The translations under genes and the position numbers were made by a program. This document shows, piece by piece, positions 1 through 12,798 of a stretch of DNA of 64,000 bases; within the stretch, counting starts at the first letter, position 1; every line of letters begins with the position of its first letter. Source of the DNA: Limonium bicolor. Lineage: Eukaryota > Streptophyta > Magnoliopsida > Caryophyllales > Plumbaginaceae. Under the pieces are notes generated by a model. That model had not been told where the DNA came from and searched no databases. It worked only from the letters and a program-made list of their open reading frames with translations. The DNA lies in the NCBI GenBank assembly GCA_023374045.1, contig CM041776.1, positions 280,301,999 through 280,365,998 on the forward strand, read 5' to 3'.

Positions 1-8
1 TAGTCAAT

Positions 9-3000
9 TGTAACACCCCAACTACTAACAACACACTTAATAACACATTGCAGCGGAAATCACAACTCACAACATAACTTAACTCCTTGGTGTTACACGC
101 CGTTAGCCACCCACGTGGCTAACAAGGCTAATGTACATACATCGTACCGGTCTGATGGACTACACTCCCGAGCAACTACACATAAATCCCGTTCCATGTC
201 AACAAACATTTACACTTACATTACAACTGTACCGAGTATTTACAAACTAGTGCCGATAACAATTTCGGTCTTACTACACCTACAATACATTCCCAACTTG
301 GATGACAACCCATGTACAACAACTACCCGTCCTACTCTCGAACGGCTTCCAGCTCCTTTGTACCTGTAGAGTAATGGGGGCCCCCAAAGGGGGTCAGCAC
401 CTTTGCTGGTATGGTAATCCCGCAGCCCGCATGCTACCGGGCCACGCACAACTATTTGTCGTCTTAGCATGCGGTTGATTATATTTAAATCATGCATGAG
501 CATTATAAACACACAACATATAACATTTCCCAATAGTGGGCTCAACAACAGACATCGCATTTATACTTAACAGATCACTCGTGGAATACTTCAACCCTAG
601 AGTAATTCTCCTCCAATGGAGCTAGCTATTTCCTTAATAGACGACACTTACCCGCTATCGGGTTATCCTTAACGTCTCTTGTATAATGGGATTCATATCC
701 ATGATCCACACATTTCACTTCTAAACAATATATACATCGCATCATAATTAACATTACAGTACGTCAACAACACATAACATAACGGGTACGACTCTCTTAG
801 GAGCCGTCCCAAACATGGTTAGTTCACTGGGAGAGCCTAGAGAGTGCTGTCAAACTCATGCTAAGCTCGTTTACATAACTCGTTACCGTCCTGTTATTCG
901 AACGGATAACTTAACAAGATGGATCGGGTTTAGTGACCCGAACTCATCGTACATAATCCCCAAAAGACGTGAGTCAAGAGCCTTGGTTAAGCTCAGGGGT
1001 GATTGAAGACCAATGAAGGAAAACAACCAACAGAATGAAAGCTGAAGAAACTGTATACAACAACTCCCAAACACCGAGCGACCGGAACGACCGGATTCCT
1101 CACCCCCCATAAATATACATAACATGGTTAAAGACTCCACTGTGGAACCTATCTCATCCATATACCTTACAGTATCACAACTGGGTTAGTCACACAAGAG
1201 TAGTGAACATATTAACACACACAAACATCACATATAACTATCTCACACATAGCCGTGGTTAGAACGTCCCATGGTTTGGGTCGTTACATCCGAATACCGA
1301 ATTCTAAGGTCGGTTAGTTAAGTTTAGCACACATCTAAAGCTAAACGGTATCGGGACTACGCTCGCCACAATTAAACAACTGTAAACTCATTACATGTTT
1401 TTATCTTAAAAGGTGGCAAACATCCAGAAAACACATTGGCATACAAGCGGTGTAACCCGGTAGGACACAGGTTGCAAGAAAACCATACCTGTCACCGTGG
1501 GAAATTACTTTACCGGTGTTCTCACGCTCCTCGGTTCACACTTGTTCTTCATGTCATACTCTTGAACCACTATTTACATGTCAAATGGTTCAATTAATAT
1601 TAAGGTGTTACGGTAGGTACATAATTGCTACTCCCGTACTTACCCTGTTATCCCGTTATTTCGGTTTAACTTTGTGTACTTAAACTCACAACTTTCTCAA
1701 TCATTTCCAACACTTGTTTATATTTCCAATGGCCTTTAAAACTCACCAAACAAGGCCTAATCAACATCTAAAACCATTATCATTCACTTCCCCATCTTAA
1801 ACACACTTAATAACACTCTCTGGTGCATTTTAGGGTGGTCCGGGTTTGTATCCAAGTTACAAACCCGGAACACACCGTCGTAACACTTACTGACCAATTT
1901 TACACCTGGTCCGGGTTTATAGCAGAGTTTGAAACCCGGACCACCTACAGAATATTACTCTCGGGTATGTTTTTGGTGTGTTCCGGGTTTGTATTCTGGT
2001 TGCAAACCCGGAACACTCCAGTACTAGTTTAGAACATTATTTTTCATCCACTTTTCAACCTCCAAACCAAGCCTAACCTTCTCTTAATGTTTCCACATAT
2101 TCCTACATGTACATGTTTAAACACACAAAAACACTCACTAAGCCACTTCAAAACATAGGTCCATTCCTTACTCAAATTTCTTGCTCCCATCCTCAATTTT
2201 TCCATTCTCTGTGACACTTATGCACACTTGCGCTACAGATTTTCACCTCTTGACAATTTACATTTGTTCTACTCCATTTGACCATTCCAAATCCTCTAAG
2301 GCAGTACACTTCTCTTACCTAGATTCATGCCACATTCTTAAAGCCTTAAATCCTCATTGTTTCCAAAACTTCTAAGGCACTTAAACAACTTCTTTTGCCA
2401 CAGATTTTGCACCCTTCCAATAACATTCTCCTTCCTCCATTACAAGGTCATCAGGTATCTCAACTCACCCACATACACACCTAGCTCCTCCAGTTTACCA
2501 AGTCACCTTATAACACTTATTTTCTATCGAAATTTCGCCATAACCTCCCCATAAACTTAACATGTTCCCACACATCAATTTCACCATTTAACAATGACCA
2601 CACAATGTACATAACTTCGAAAGCTTGGCTCTTAGGCCCTTAAACAACATTAAATTTAAACACTGAATTTCCTCATAATAATAGCAACACCTGCACTACA
2701 CTGAACATTTATATTTGCACCAAAACAACAAAATTTTCCTTAAAAACACCACATAAGCTTAAGGTGAGTTATTTATCTTAGATTTTCTTTCCCAAAACTT
2801 TCCCATCCCAAGTTCTACAATAACCAAGATAGTTATTAAGGTAGTCTTCTTACCTTAAATTCACAAGTCTCTCATTAACTTCCTCTTGCTCCTCATCTCT
2901 CAAAATCGGTCAAGAGGGAATGGAGTTTCCAAACTCCATCCCAACATTCAAGAAACACAGAAATACATTTTATTAATTATCCAAACCTTAAGAACTCTAA

Positions 3001-4146
3001 ACCAATTTAAGGGCTTAAAACACAAGGTTAGGGTTTACCTTTTTGGAACCCTTTAAGAGAGGTTCTCACCCTTGAATCAGGAAGGGAATCATTCCACCAT
3101 TGGAGGGTTGTAATGAAGCTCAAAATCAAGAAGAAAAACAAGGTGTGAGAAAGAGCCAAAATCGGCTACCAAAGGAGGAAGAGCAAACGTGACTCTTTCT
3201 ATGACAAATTTTACCTTGGAAGAAAGAGGAGACTCAGCTACAAGATGAGGTGCTTTTCTTGCAAATGGGGAAAAGCCCCAAAAAAAGAAACTCATCCTTT
3301 TCGAATTTTGGAAAGAGAGAAGTGTAGAGATGATGATAGGAAGAAGAATATGTAATTTGTTTTGAATTTGGAGCTTCAACGGAGCTTGTACAAGGGAGAC
3401 AAGTGGAGGAGCCATGGCTGTTTGGTGGAGCTCACAATCGCAGCAGGAAGGGGAGGAAGAAGAGGCTCCCGATGGGGAAAGGAAAAAGAAGAAGAGAGAG
3501 AGGAGGGAAATGAGAGGAGAGAGGTATTTTTTTGCTTTTGTACTTTTTCCTTCCTTTCTTTCTTTTTCTTTCTTTCTTTATTTACTTAGTGTGTGAGAGA
3601 GAGCTGGCTCCCCTATAAAACCGGCCCCATATAAGTAGACCAGCTGGAGCGTTTTTCGTTTTTTAACAGAAACGCTCGTTTATTTACCCGGTTTAGCACT
3701 ATTCACTAACCGGGCCCGTTTTCCGGAATTTTCTCGTTTCTTAAATTTTAATGGGTATTATACTCCCATTAATTCTTATTTATAGTTATATGATAAACTA
3801 TAATTTTTGGGGTCATTTGACTTTTTAAAGTCACGTTTTCGGGTTTTCTCGAAAAACGTGCTTTAGACTCGTTAGCGTTTTAACGCCTTATTTGAATCCG
3901 TTTTCTTCCGGAATTTTTTTCCCACTTGTTCTTAGTATGTAATTAGGGTATGAAAATATATTTATAACCCTAGTGAAGGTTACATGCCTCCTAAAATAAT
4001 TAAATCGCGTTTTCACGTTTGTGACTTTTACGCATTTTATTTTTTTTTTTGGTTTTTATTTTTCACCAATGACCTTAAGGACTTAATTAGCCTTAGAAAA
4101 TAATAATTACATAATTAATTAACACATTAAGGTTTGGGGTATTTCA
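9..4146 (-). mobile_element. Solo LTR of the 4.1-kb Ty3/gypsy (Tekay-like) family
   Basis: The plus strand opens with TGTAACACCCC and closes with GGGGTATTTCA. These are the termini of the two LTRs of the full element at 48136-62686, so this copy lies in the same (minus) orientation. It is flanked by a perfect 5-bp target duplication, tcaat, at 4-8 and 4147-4151. At about 4.14 kb it is one LTR long and has no gag-pol, PBS or PPT, as expected after unequal recombination between the LTRs of a former full element. It is clearly diverged from the 48-62 kb copies and shares mainly the ends and a GC-rich block (about 375-430, cccccaaagggggtcagcac). Short reading frames inside it have no recognisable protein similarity. 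Confidence 0.88.
1836..2018. repeat. Palindrome cluster inside solo LTR (ccgggttt type)
   Basis: Three spaced imperfect palindromes. Each has an arm like ggtccgggtttg or tgttccgggtttg, a loop of about 10-15 bases, and the complementary arm caaacccggaacac or aaacccggacca. They lie about 1.8 kb from the plus-strand left end of the LTR. Other LTRs in this window carry a cluster of different sequence but similar design at about the same place. Function is unknown; it could form hairpins in LTR transcripts. Confidence 0.7.
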
Positions 4147-4519
4147 TCAATAGATTACTGACGTATGGCATGAAGCCACAGAAGAAGGTGGAGCTAGCTC
4201 AAGCTTTTCCTAACTATTTAGAAAGGGCTTGACAACATTTGGGTATTTGAGGGCAACTTGTTCATTTTATGGAGGCGAGGGATACTTTCGTCTACTTTTA
4301 GGAGCCGAGTGGTATTTTGATCCTTTGAAGGGATTGGATGGTATTTTTATGACATTGATAAGTTTAGGCATGCTTTGTGTATTTTGCGGATCTTTGAGGT
4401 GTTTAGGTTTTTTTGGAGGATTTTAGGGATCATTTGTCATTTAGGAGTTTTATAGGTATAATAAATTTAAAAGTGTTACAGACGATCACTGTGGACCGAC
4501 GCTTCATTCCATCCATACA
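4147..4519. other. Unassigned spacer
   Basis: This stretch starts with the right-hand copy of the target duplication of the preceding solo LTR. The rest is T-rich sequence with no recognisable protein, RNA gene or repeat end. The short reading frame at 4229-4426 resembles no family I know. Confidence 0.4.
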
Positions 4520-5729
4520 TAGAGGTGAGCAAACGGTTAAATTGGATAATCATTAACCAAAATATGAAATAAAATACAATATTTGATTATTCTAGTTAAA
4601 ATCGAATTAACCAAACTTAAAATAATAATATTCATTTTAACTGATAACCGTTTTCACCGATAATTATTTTATATATTACATAGACAAACGGTAACCGCCA
4701 GTAATTGAAGTTCCTAAAAAAACAGAACTTCCCGTAATAACCAAAATAATTGAAGTTCTTGAAATAATGAAATAATAAAACTTCATGAATTAACCGAAAA
4801 AAGTGAACTAATAAATCAGAAATAAAATCTTATTGAATATTTACATACAGATCCATAAACAACATGAATTTGAAAAACCCAACAGAAATAATCAATATTC
4901 CTCCAAGACCGGGTTAGTTTAAATGAAACTATTGTATAAAATTCTTTTAGAGTAAGTTACTCATAGCCCTATTGACAACCCCCTCGAGGATAGGAGTTCT
5001 TGAAAATGGGCCCCCAAAACTATAAATTTATTGTTTAGGCATTAATTCCCTCAGGTCTAGCAACCACTTCATATCACATTATCACTGCGGACAATATTTA
5101 ATACAAAATCACACCCACAATCTTTTGTTCTTATGTGTCTCTATTTTTAAATCACCTATTTTCCCCTTCACATCACCAAAACAAGGAAACGTAACTCCAA
5201 CTGAGCAACAAAAATGTACATAGGAGACCACCCTCATGGTTTTTGTCAAATAATTGGCTTTTAGGAAGAGAGAGATTGTGGTATGGATTATATGCTTTAA
5301 GTGTTGCCAAGTGCGACAATATGATACAGTGAGTGAAAATCTAACATGTTAAGAGATAAGTTATCGAGTGGGAAAGAAATAGTTTCTAAGAAAACATATT
5401 TATGGTTTTGGGGGCCCACTGTCAAGAATCTCATTACCTTGAGGGGGTTGCCAGATATATTGATAACCTCAGAATGCTAACTTGTAATATCGCCAAACCT
5501 AAAAGGGGCTAGGGTAATTTCTCATTCATTTATAAAAATATGTTGATAAAAGTTCAGTTACTACGAATAACCGGAGTTTAAATTTCAATATTCAATAACC
5601 GGACCGTACTTTATTACGAATAACCAGAATGTCCAAAATAATTGAACTTTTTTAGATTGGTAAAAAGTACGCTGATCAAACTCTAAAAAAACAGTTATTT
5701 CGGTTATTCGAACCGTTTGCTCAACCCTA
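4520..5729. mobile_element. hAT-like non-autonomous element, interrupted by a second MITE
   Basis: The ends form an inverted repeat: left tagaggtgagcaaacggtt, and the right end read in reverse tagggttgagcaaacggtt. The flanks at 4512-4519 (tccataca) and 5730-5737 (tccatggc) share the first 5 of 8 bases, consistent with a worn 8-bp hAT duplication. Subterminal DNA is rich in ggttaa/ttaacc motifs, typical of such MITEs. No transposase reading frame is present. A second element (4950-5527) sits inside it. Confidence 0.65.
4950..5527. mobile_element. MITE with long inverted repeats nested in the hAT-like element
   Basis: The left half (gagtaagttactcatagccc, then caaccccctcgagg and gggcccccaaaactataaat) is mirrored on the right by ttatggttttgggggccca, ccttgagggggttg and aggggctagggtaatttct. 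Terminal and subterminal motifs (gagtaa.ttactc, ccccct.gagg) resemble the MULE-type MITE at 34621-35119. The flanks do not give a clean 9-bp duplication, so the superfamily is inferred from the ends only. Confidence 0.6.
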
Positions 5730-5746
5730 TCCATGGCACTAAAATC

Positions 5747-6271
5747 TAGGGTTGTCAATTTCTTCACACGAACCCAAAATCTAACCCAAAAAAGACACAC
5801 TAAAATACGGGTTTGGATTGTAATTTCAACCCAAAAAATCTTTAGGTCGGATTCGGGTTGGGTTGCTAAAAACTCGAAACAGTTTGGGTTTGACCTGCCA
5901 ACCCGATTTCAACTCGTAACCCGAAAAAAAACTTTAAAAAAAGAGAATATATATATATATAGATTCTTATAGTTATGTGTTAAACCCGAAATATATTAAT
6001 CATGTAACCATTTATGTTTGATGGCTTTATATGCTATGTTATGTTGTCTTGGTGATTTTGTGTAGAATTTGTATTGATAGTACATTAATATTTTTAATTT
6101 TGGGTTGATTTCGGGTTGATTTCAGGTTGGTTTCGGGTCGTCGCGTCGGTTTCGAGTTGACAAATCATAATCAGTTTCAGGTTCGGGTCGGTTTCGAGTT
6201 GAGATGAAGCATGAGCAGGTCCGATTCGGATTAAAGTCAACCCAACCCAAAACCCAAAATTGACAACCCTA
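5747..6271. mobile_element. hAT-type MITE
   Basis: The terminal inverted repeat tagggttgtcaattt is present at both ends. The flanking 8-mers ctaaaatc (5739-5746) and ctaaaaac (6272-6279) match at 7 of 8 positions, as expected for hAT insertion. The interior is built from gggtt/aaccc motifs (cccaaaa, ttcgggtt) and has no coding capacity. Confidence 0.75.
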
Positions 6272-6443
6272 CTAAAAACCCAACTTCATATTAGCCAACT
6301 CGTATATGATCAAGTTGCGTCACCAATTGAGCTTTTGCCAGCTCTCATGGGTCAGAAGGGCTTTCTGGTGTGTCGGTGGCTAGCGTTTCATTAACCCAAA
6401 GTGTTAGAGCTTCAAATATTACATAAGTTTTCACAGATATTAT

Positions 6444-6561
6444 GGGTTTGTTTGATTTCAACTGCAGTTCCCGGCAAAATAACAAAAGGAGAAAAGAAAA
6501 TGATGGGATTTGCAAAAATTAGGACAAACAGAGACGAACAAAGGTGACATCGAACAAACCC
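6444..6561. mobile_element. Short MITE (about 118 bp)
   Basis: The left end gggtttgtttgat is mirrored by atcgaacaaaccc on the right. Purine-rich DNA lies between. No clean duplication is visible at the flanks, so family assignment is open; the gggtttgtt end is common among hAT-derived MITEs. Confidence 0.45.
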
Positions 6562-6699
6562 TTAATATTTGAACAAAACTACCTCAAATTTAGATGAGAA
6601 GAGCAGGGATCCCAAAAAATTTAAGGTGAAGGGGGCTTAATAACTTAATATACTTTGGACTCAGCATCCACTCAATTCAATAGTTGGGTTCCTGTGAGG

Positions 6700-8262
6700 G
6701 GTGTCTATTAGGTTAATTCGGTTATTGAGGTTATAACTAAATTAACCAAAATTCGGTTCAACAACTGAATAACCAAATTAACCGAAAACCGATTTGTTTT
6801 CTACTTAATAACTGAAAATCGAATTAGTTGCGGTTAACCATAATAATTTCAGTTAATCAAATTTTTTAAAAGAAAATTCACAATTTTTGTCAATATTTGT
6901 ATATTTAAATTTAAATATTAAAAAATATTTTGATATTCGATTAACCCAAAAAATATTATCTTCAATAACCGAAAGCTGAAATTTGAAAAAACGGTTATGA
7001 AGAATGGTTAAAAAAATAAAAAATATCAAGGGAAAATTCACAATATATCCCTGTTTTCTTTTGTAATTCACAATATACCCTTTTTTTTAACTGTCACAAG
7101 ATACCCCTGTTTTCTTTGCTAATTCACAAAAAAACCCTTTTTGCTAACGACCGTCAAATACTCCGTTAATCTCCCCTAGAAAATGACTATTTTACCCCTG
7201 AACTTTTTTTGAAAAATTCATAGTTTTGTTCTGGAATGGCTCCTTTTTAAAAAAAAAAATATTATAATATACCCTGTTTAAGTGTATTGTTCATGAAATA
7301 CCCCTGTTTATGTTTTGAAGTTCACATGATACCCTTGTTTATGTTTATAGTTCACGAAATACCCTTATCACCTCGATGGCATGGCAAAGCATCACCTAGT
7401 TTTCTTGTTTTTCAAGTGTCTTCAGTCTCTTCACAATCTCAGGACAAATGTTGCTTGCATTCCAGTTCTTTGAGGTTTCTTGTCTCTCGGAATCTCTCAC
7501 CAATAGCTGAGTATGAATCCCTGTCATACACAATTAGACACAATTCTAATATATGACCAGAGACAAACTAGTATAGCATGGGGTTATTTACATATTGGTT
7601 TAGTCCCTATGGACAAACAATAACGTCACACACATTGGTTTAAAATGGCTACCTCTTGGTCAACTGTTGTTGTGCCTAGCACTTAATTGGATATCTCTCA
7701 TAGATATTGAATGCACCAAAATCCAATCTCCCTACTGCGTGCAACTACTAGGTAAATAGGGCTTGTGTTTATTCCCTACGAGTACAAGAAATGATGCATT
7801 ATAAAAGGTGTCACAATAATAGTGGGGTGTATCTTATGAACTTCAAAACATAACACATGTATTTTGTGAACAATAACTAATGGGTATAACTATTATAAAC
7901 TTAAATTATTAAAACAACATAAAGGGTCAAAAGAAGGGGGAATGAAGCAAAACAAAAAATGGGTGAAAATAAACTTAAATAGGGGTTTATATTTATACTT
8001 TAAATTTTAAAAAAAAATAGACTTCCAGAATGAAACTGGAATTTAAAAAAAAAGGTTAAAATAGTCATTTTTCAAGGAGGTTAACATAGTATTTGACGGT
8101 CGTTAGCAAAAAGAGTATTTGATAATTAGTAAAACAGGTATCTTGTGACACAGTTTCAAAAAATGAGTATTTATCAATTTATGAAAGAAAACAGAGATAC
8201 ATTGTAATTTTTCCCAAAAATCAATTATGAGTTATAACCAAATTATAAAGGTATGGACAGTC
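6700..8262. mobile_element. Probable hAT-like MITE remnant split by a MULE-type MITE
   Basis: Left arm 6700-7029 begins ggtgtctattaggttaattc and is packed with aaccgaa/ttcggtt motifs. After the inner insertion a short right arm (8216-8262) ends gttataaccaaattataaagg then tatggacag, roughly complementary to the left end. No matching target duplication was found, so the outer boundaries are approximate. Confidence 0.4.
7030..8215. mobile_element. MULE-type MITE with long inverted repeats and 9-bp target duplication
   Basis: The left end gggaaaattcacaatata and subterminal ccctgttttctttt and gtcacaagataccc are mirrored at the right end (gtatcttgtgacac, gaaaacagagatacattg, ttttccc). The 9-mers aaatatcaa (7021-7029) and aaaaatcaa (8216-8224) differ at one position, matching the Mutator-like duplication length. 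Internal units such as ttcatgaaatacccctg and ttcacatgatacccttg recur at 7070-7370. There is no transposase. It inserted into the flanking hAT-like remnant. Confidence 0.72.
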
Positions 8263-10028
8263 TTAGTTCCTGCTGTCTGACTTCAATATAGTGTGGGAGC
8301 CACTACGAGACTTATTGCGTTTATCCAGTGTTTCGGGGTACACTTCGAGACTTATTTGGACACACAACTCTCCTCCTTCATTTCATTTTGGGGATGCGTC
8401 ACTGCAAATTGCCAAACGGGTAAATGACAAGGATCCTCCCTGTAACAATGAGACGAGCCTCTCTTTTCTCTTCCTCGATAAGATTTGTACTATTGCAAAA
8501 TTTATTAAATAAATTACCAAACGGGTAAATGACCTACCTACAACACTGTGGGCCAGTCATGTTGGATATCTAGTACGTACGGCTACTCAACAGGCAGCTA
8601 CATGTTTTTACTACCAGTAGCAACAAGCAGGGGCCAGCCACTTGGTACTCTACTGGCAGTGGCGTGGTGCTTAATTTTTCTGAAGGGGCAACAGAACAGG
8701 CAAGAGAGATAGATTATTTCTTCAGAGCATAGAAGGGAAAAAAACCATAACGTTAAAAGCACATAAACTGAGAGAATACACAGAGAGACTCAGAAGACAG
8801 CAACTGACTTGACTACGACAAGGCAGTTGCCCAATCTTTCCTTCATTCTCTTCCCCTCGTTTGGTTGCTTCAAAATTACAGACCCAAAAACAGAAAATTA
8901 GTTTACACATTATTAATATCAACCAATTGAGAATTAACAACAATCTAATCTAGCCAATAGGTTACCGACAAGAGTGAAGATATACTTAACACTTGAAACC
9001 ATTTCCTTTTTTCTTCTTCTTGTGATTCGTTTGAGTGCGAGGGTGAACCTTCAAATCAAAAGCTGATTCCCTTTCACCCTCCGATGTTGTTAGATTGGCT
9101 TTCCATACCATACAATATCCATTTGGTTTCGGACCGCTTCCCGCCATATGCTTTGCTCATATGAGTACCGACATGATGGGAATCAAGAACAAAAAATGAA
9201 TAGTGAAAAAAGAAAAGAATAAAAGGTACAGCTTTCGCGTGCAATAAGTCTATGTCCAACATTCACAGAGATATCTGCAGCTAGCGAGTGTCCTTTTTGT
9301 TGGTCCTTTTATATCTGATCCCTTTCAAAACTGTCGAAAGCACGCAAAACTGTACAGCAGCACAATGAAAAACGTAAGGGTAGATAGATATGTGCAAGCA
9401 ATACTGATGCATGCTTCGGAAAATGGATGGAAGGAGGTGGAAGAATATGTGATGATGATGAAGATGCTGATCCCAAGAGATGACATCGATCCCTCATAAA
9501 CAGACGGCCCGGCAAATTGGTGCCGTTTATGATCGAATAGTTTGTGTGTAGGTTAAAAGATTGAAGACAGATTCTAAGCTGATCTCTATTCTCTACTGAC
9601 TGGTACTACTGTTTCTAACCGGGGAAGCAGCACCCTAAATCAGATTTTTTTGTAATAATTTAGTTTTTGGTAACAACTTAACAATCGTTTCGGTAACATG
9701 TTATTAGTGACAGATATTTCATTACCAAAGACAATTATATAGACTTAAAATTTTTTGAGACTATAGTAATGATAAAACTATTATAAAATCATATTTTTAG
9801 AAATAACATGACTTTTAATAACGAATAAAAATTGTTACAACAAATAAATTGATCTTTCATTAAGTCATCTCGTGAAACAACATGTAATGACTTTATCGTT
9901 ACAATAAATTGGATTGGTACTGATTTTGATTTTTTATAATAATTAAGTGGCTGAAAGTTCAGTATAAGAGCGATATTAAGGTTTTTAAATGAACTTTTCT
10001 CGTAATACGGTGTGGGTGATTCTTCTTC
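8263..10028. other. Unassigned intergenic DNA
   Basis: No protein family is recognisable in any frame. A short direct repeat, ccaaacgggtaaatgac, occurs at about 8411 and 8518. The last 380 bases (9640-10028) are very AT-rich, with scattered gtaac/gttac motifs resembling subterminal DNA of a DNA transposon, but no end could be fixed. Reading frames at 8722-8943 and 9309-9515 look like chance frames. Confidence 0.35.
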
Positions 10029-11016
10029 CACTACTAAAAATTGGTGATTACCAACGAGTTAATCTGTTAGTAAAATAGGAAAATTCATCGGTAATTCGTT
10101 TTTACTAACGAATTACCTATAAAACACATTCGTAAGCGTTTTACTCGTCGCTAAAATTACCAATGAATAAATAAAATTCATTACTAATTACCATGGAAAA
10201 TTACAATCCATTAGTAATTATCATAAGTACAATAAGTGATCATATCCGTTAGTAATTATCGACGAATGATAATCCATCGGTAATTAGCGATGGTAGAGAT
10301 ATACTAATATGTTAGCAATTAGCAAGGAATTACAAAATACAAAAAATCCATCAGTAATTCACAAAGGATAATTATTATTCTGCTGTCGATCTTATATTTT
10401 ATTGTATTAATTCTAGAATCAAAGGAATATACAAAACACCAGTAGTGCACCCTAACAAACGCATGTATATATAATTATAAGATTTCAAATACATTCATGT
10501 AAGTTCTTTATTCTATAAATTTCCTGTAACACTTGTAGTAATCCAAATAAAAAAAATTCTTACAACACTAATTTCATTCTTACATCTGAGATACAAATGA
10601 TATTTCCAATTTATATCAAATGATACAAACAACTACCATTCTCCTTATCTCTTCAACGCTGCAATCTGGCCCCGAAGAAGGATCCAACAATAGTGCTAAT
10701 TTCCATTTGCTCAACATTGATTAGACTGTGTCAACATGGTACATACAGAAAAATCAAATGAAGATTATTATTCGATCTTAGCAACAGAATTGGAAGAAAT
10801 TTCCATGATACAAAACCCAACAATTCACTTAAGTATGAGCTCACTCATCCATCATCTTTGTCATTGAATATGGTCAAATCATCAGACGAAAACTTACAGA
10901 TTAAGTGATTCCTCTGCTCACATAAGTCAAGCCTAAACAGTTGCAAAATAATACAAATATATACACATATAAAGGTGAATGAGGAGCAAATTATGTTTTG
11001 TATTGTATATATATAC

Positions 11017-11229
11017 CTTGAAAATGGAGGCAGCAGTGCCAAAAATGAAGTCAACTTCGCCTTCTATATAACAGTTGCTGTAGAATTGTCTTCCCACTTC
11101 GACCAATAATGTGTCCTGATAGGAGAGCATTTTGCACGCGTAGAATGAAACCATGTCACCTTTTACCCTCAATGCCACCCCCTTGTCACCTCTACCATGC
11201 GTATTTTGCACACACAAACCATATTCCAT
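11017..11229 (-). pseudogene. Captured pectin methylesterase exon fragment
   Basis: The minus strand reads KGVALRVKGDMVSFYACK, then SYQDTL, GRQFYSNCYIEG and VDFIFG. This is the core of plant pectinesterases, enzymes that demethylate cell-wall homogalacturonan. The Q of QDT and the D of DFIFG are active-site positions in that family. Only about 70 residues are present, against 300 or more for the enzyme domain. The frame runs into a splice donor (AAG, then GTATAT, with the exon ending at 11017), so the piece was copied from genomic DNA with its intron boundary. There is no signal peptide, N-terminus or C-terminal arginine motif. It cannot encode an active enzyme. Confidence 0.8.
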
Positions 11230-11499
11230 ATTCCATCGTCACAATCACACTACTAATCGTACATAATACAAATTCACTACTTTGGTAGTAGCTAGCCACG
11301 GTGCAATATCCTACACCCAGAGATGGTGTTCATTCAAAAAAAGTTTCTTCTTTTTCCACTAAGCAAACCCTAGATACTTACTACCTTTAAATTTATTCAG
11401 AATGTACAGCAAAAAAACATAAACAAGACCATAGATAGTCATAAAAAACAACAGAGCAGACATTATATGAGAAAAATCTATCTACCTTTCTCCTCTTAC

Positions 11500-11579
11500 T
11501 TCTTCTTCTTATCACGTGGAACGAAAGTGCCATCTGCCTTGGCAAGACAGTCTGACTTTTTCTTTGCATATTGTATCCG
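11500..11579 (-). pseudogene. Captured U1A/U2B''-type spliceosomal protein exon
   Basis: An 80-base minus-strand segment encodes [14 protein letters not shown] followed by [11 protein letters not shown]. This is the end of the first RRM and the linker of the plant U1A/U2B'' snRNP proteins. It is preceded by an acceptor (tgctcttcag) and followed by a donor (GTAAGAGG), so a complete exon with both splice sites was captured. If the donor is ignored, a TAA stop follows. In the parent protein the exon helps bind the U1 or U2 snRNA loop; here it is an isolated fragment. Confidence 0.75.
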
Positions 11580-12655
11580 CTGAAGAGCAGGCAACCAACC
11601 ATAACAAATAAGTTCCCAAGTTTAGAATCGTCAAGGTTGGCAATTATATATTCTTCTCTTCTTTAAATACTATCAACGAAATAGAAAGAATATTTAAAGT
11701 ATTCAATCAGAATGTTTCAATTATCAAGCGAAAGCGAAATGAAGTATCTATAGTAGTTCTATGACTCTTCTTCCTTTTGACAAAGCCTTTCCTTGATTAG
11801 CTTGACAGATGAAGAATGTTTTACTAATATTAGTCATTGATCAGAGGAAAGCTGACATTGGCATGTCTTCTCTTTCATGAAGTGTTCAAACCAGTACTGA
11901 GTGGGACATTAGTTCAAGTAGGGAAACGATAATAGTAGAAATTATGAAAAATTGGTTCAAGGAGATCATCTAAACATAGTAGCAGTATTAGGATAGGATG
12001 TGCAACTCTTAGGACAATGATATTGGGAAAAGCAGAAGACACCAATAATTTTCTCCTTTCTCTGTTTCTTTTAATGTTCAATGAGAAATTCAGTACTTGG
12101 ACTAAAATTGAAAAGCCAGAATGAAAGGTTGTAAGCTAAGAATCAGTAGGAATGAGTAATATTCATTCAGTAGATGACCATTATTTAATCCAAACTATTG
12201 AGAAAGTAACATAATGACTCATCTGTTGGAAGATTTTCTAGCCTCTAGACAATGAAGTATGTCATCAGCTTAGGCGTCATGCATATGTAAAAGAAGCTAA
12301 AGTAGTTTGGAAAATTGACCTAAGATTTCAACCATTTAAATCACATAATGACTCATCTAATCCAGAATCAAGAGCTTCATCAACTGATGCATTAGAATAT
12401 TAGTTGTACTTCTGATATCCTTCCTTCATTAAGCTTATCCCAATCAGCAGCTTGAACACCTGATCAATGATATTTTATTAGCAAGTTTCATCCACTAAAG
12501 CAAAATTAAAGCAAGACACTAGATGAGTGATAGTGGAGACTTCAACTCAAGCACACTAAAGAAGAATTTTGATAATAAAAAGCACAACTACGAACATGCA
12601 AAATAATTCTTCATCCTTCACTTTGGGTTGGTTCAGGGGAGCAACAAGTAGTTAC

Positions 12656-12798
12656 CTCTTCAAAACGAAGATGCACTAAAACATATCTTCCCCTACTCTG
12701 GGAGCTGTTACGAACCATCATTTCAACCATGGGTTCAGCAAGAGTATGTATATGCTCAGAGAACCGCAAGGCTTCAAAATTAGAAAAGCACATGAGCT
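12656..12798 (-). pseudogene. Captured O-fucosyltransferase-like (GT106/DUF246) exon
   Basis: The minus strand encodes NFEALRFSEHIHTLAEPM, then VEMMVRNSSQ and GRYVLVHLRFEE. This matches the conserved core of plant O-fucosyltransferase-family proteins, whose HLRFE motif contributes to donor binding. The exon ends GAG and is followed by GTAACTAC, a good donor at the position where the parent sequence would continue with DM.AFSGC. A possible acceptor is ttttcaag near 12798. About 45 of more than 400 residues are present, so it is non-functional as an enzyme. Confidence 0.72.

Noticed and set aside
3089..3596. Reading frames in the purine-rich part of the first solo LTR
   Set aside because: Low-complexity translation (runs of E, K, G or F, S, L) with no conservation in the other LTR copies.
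11017..11229. A functional pectin methylesterase gene
   Set aside because: Only about 70 residues are present inside a CACTA element, ending at a splice donor with no recognisable following exon.
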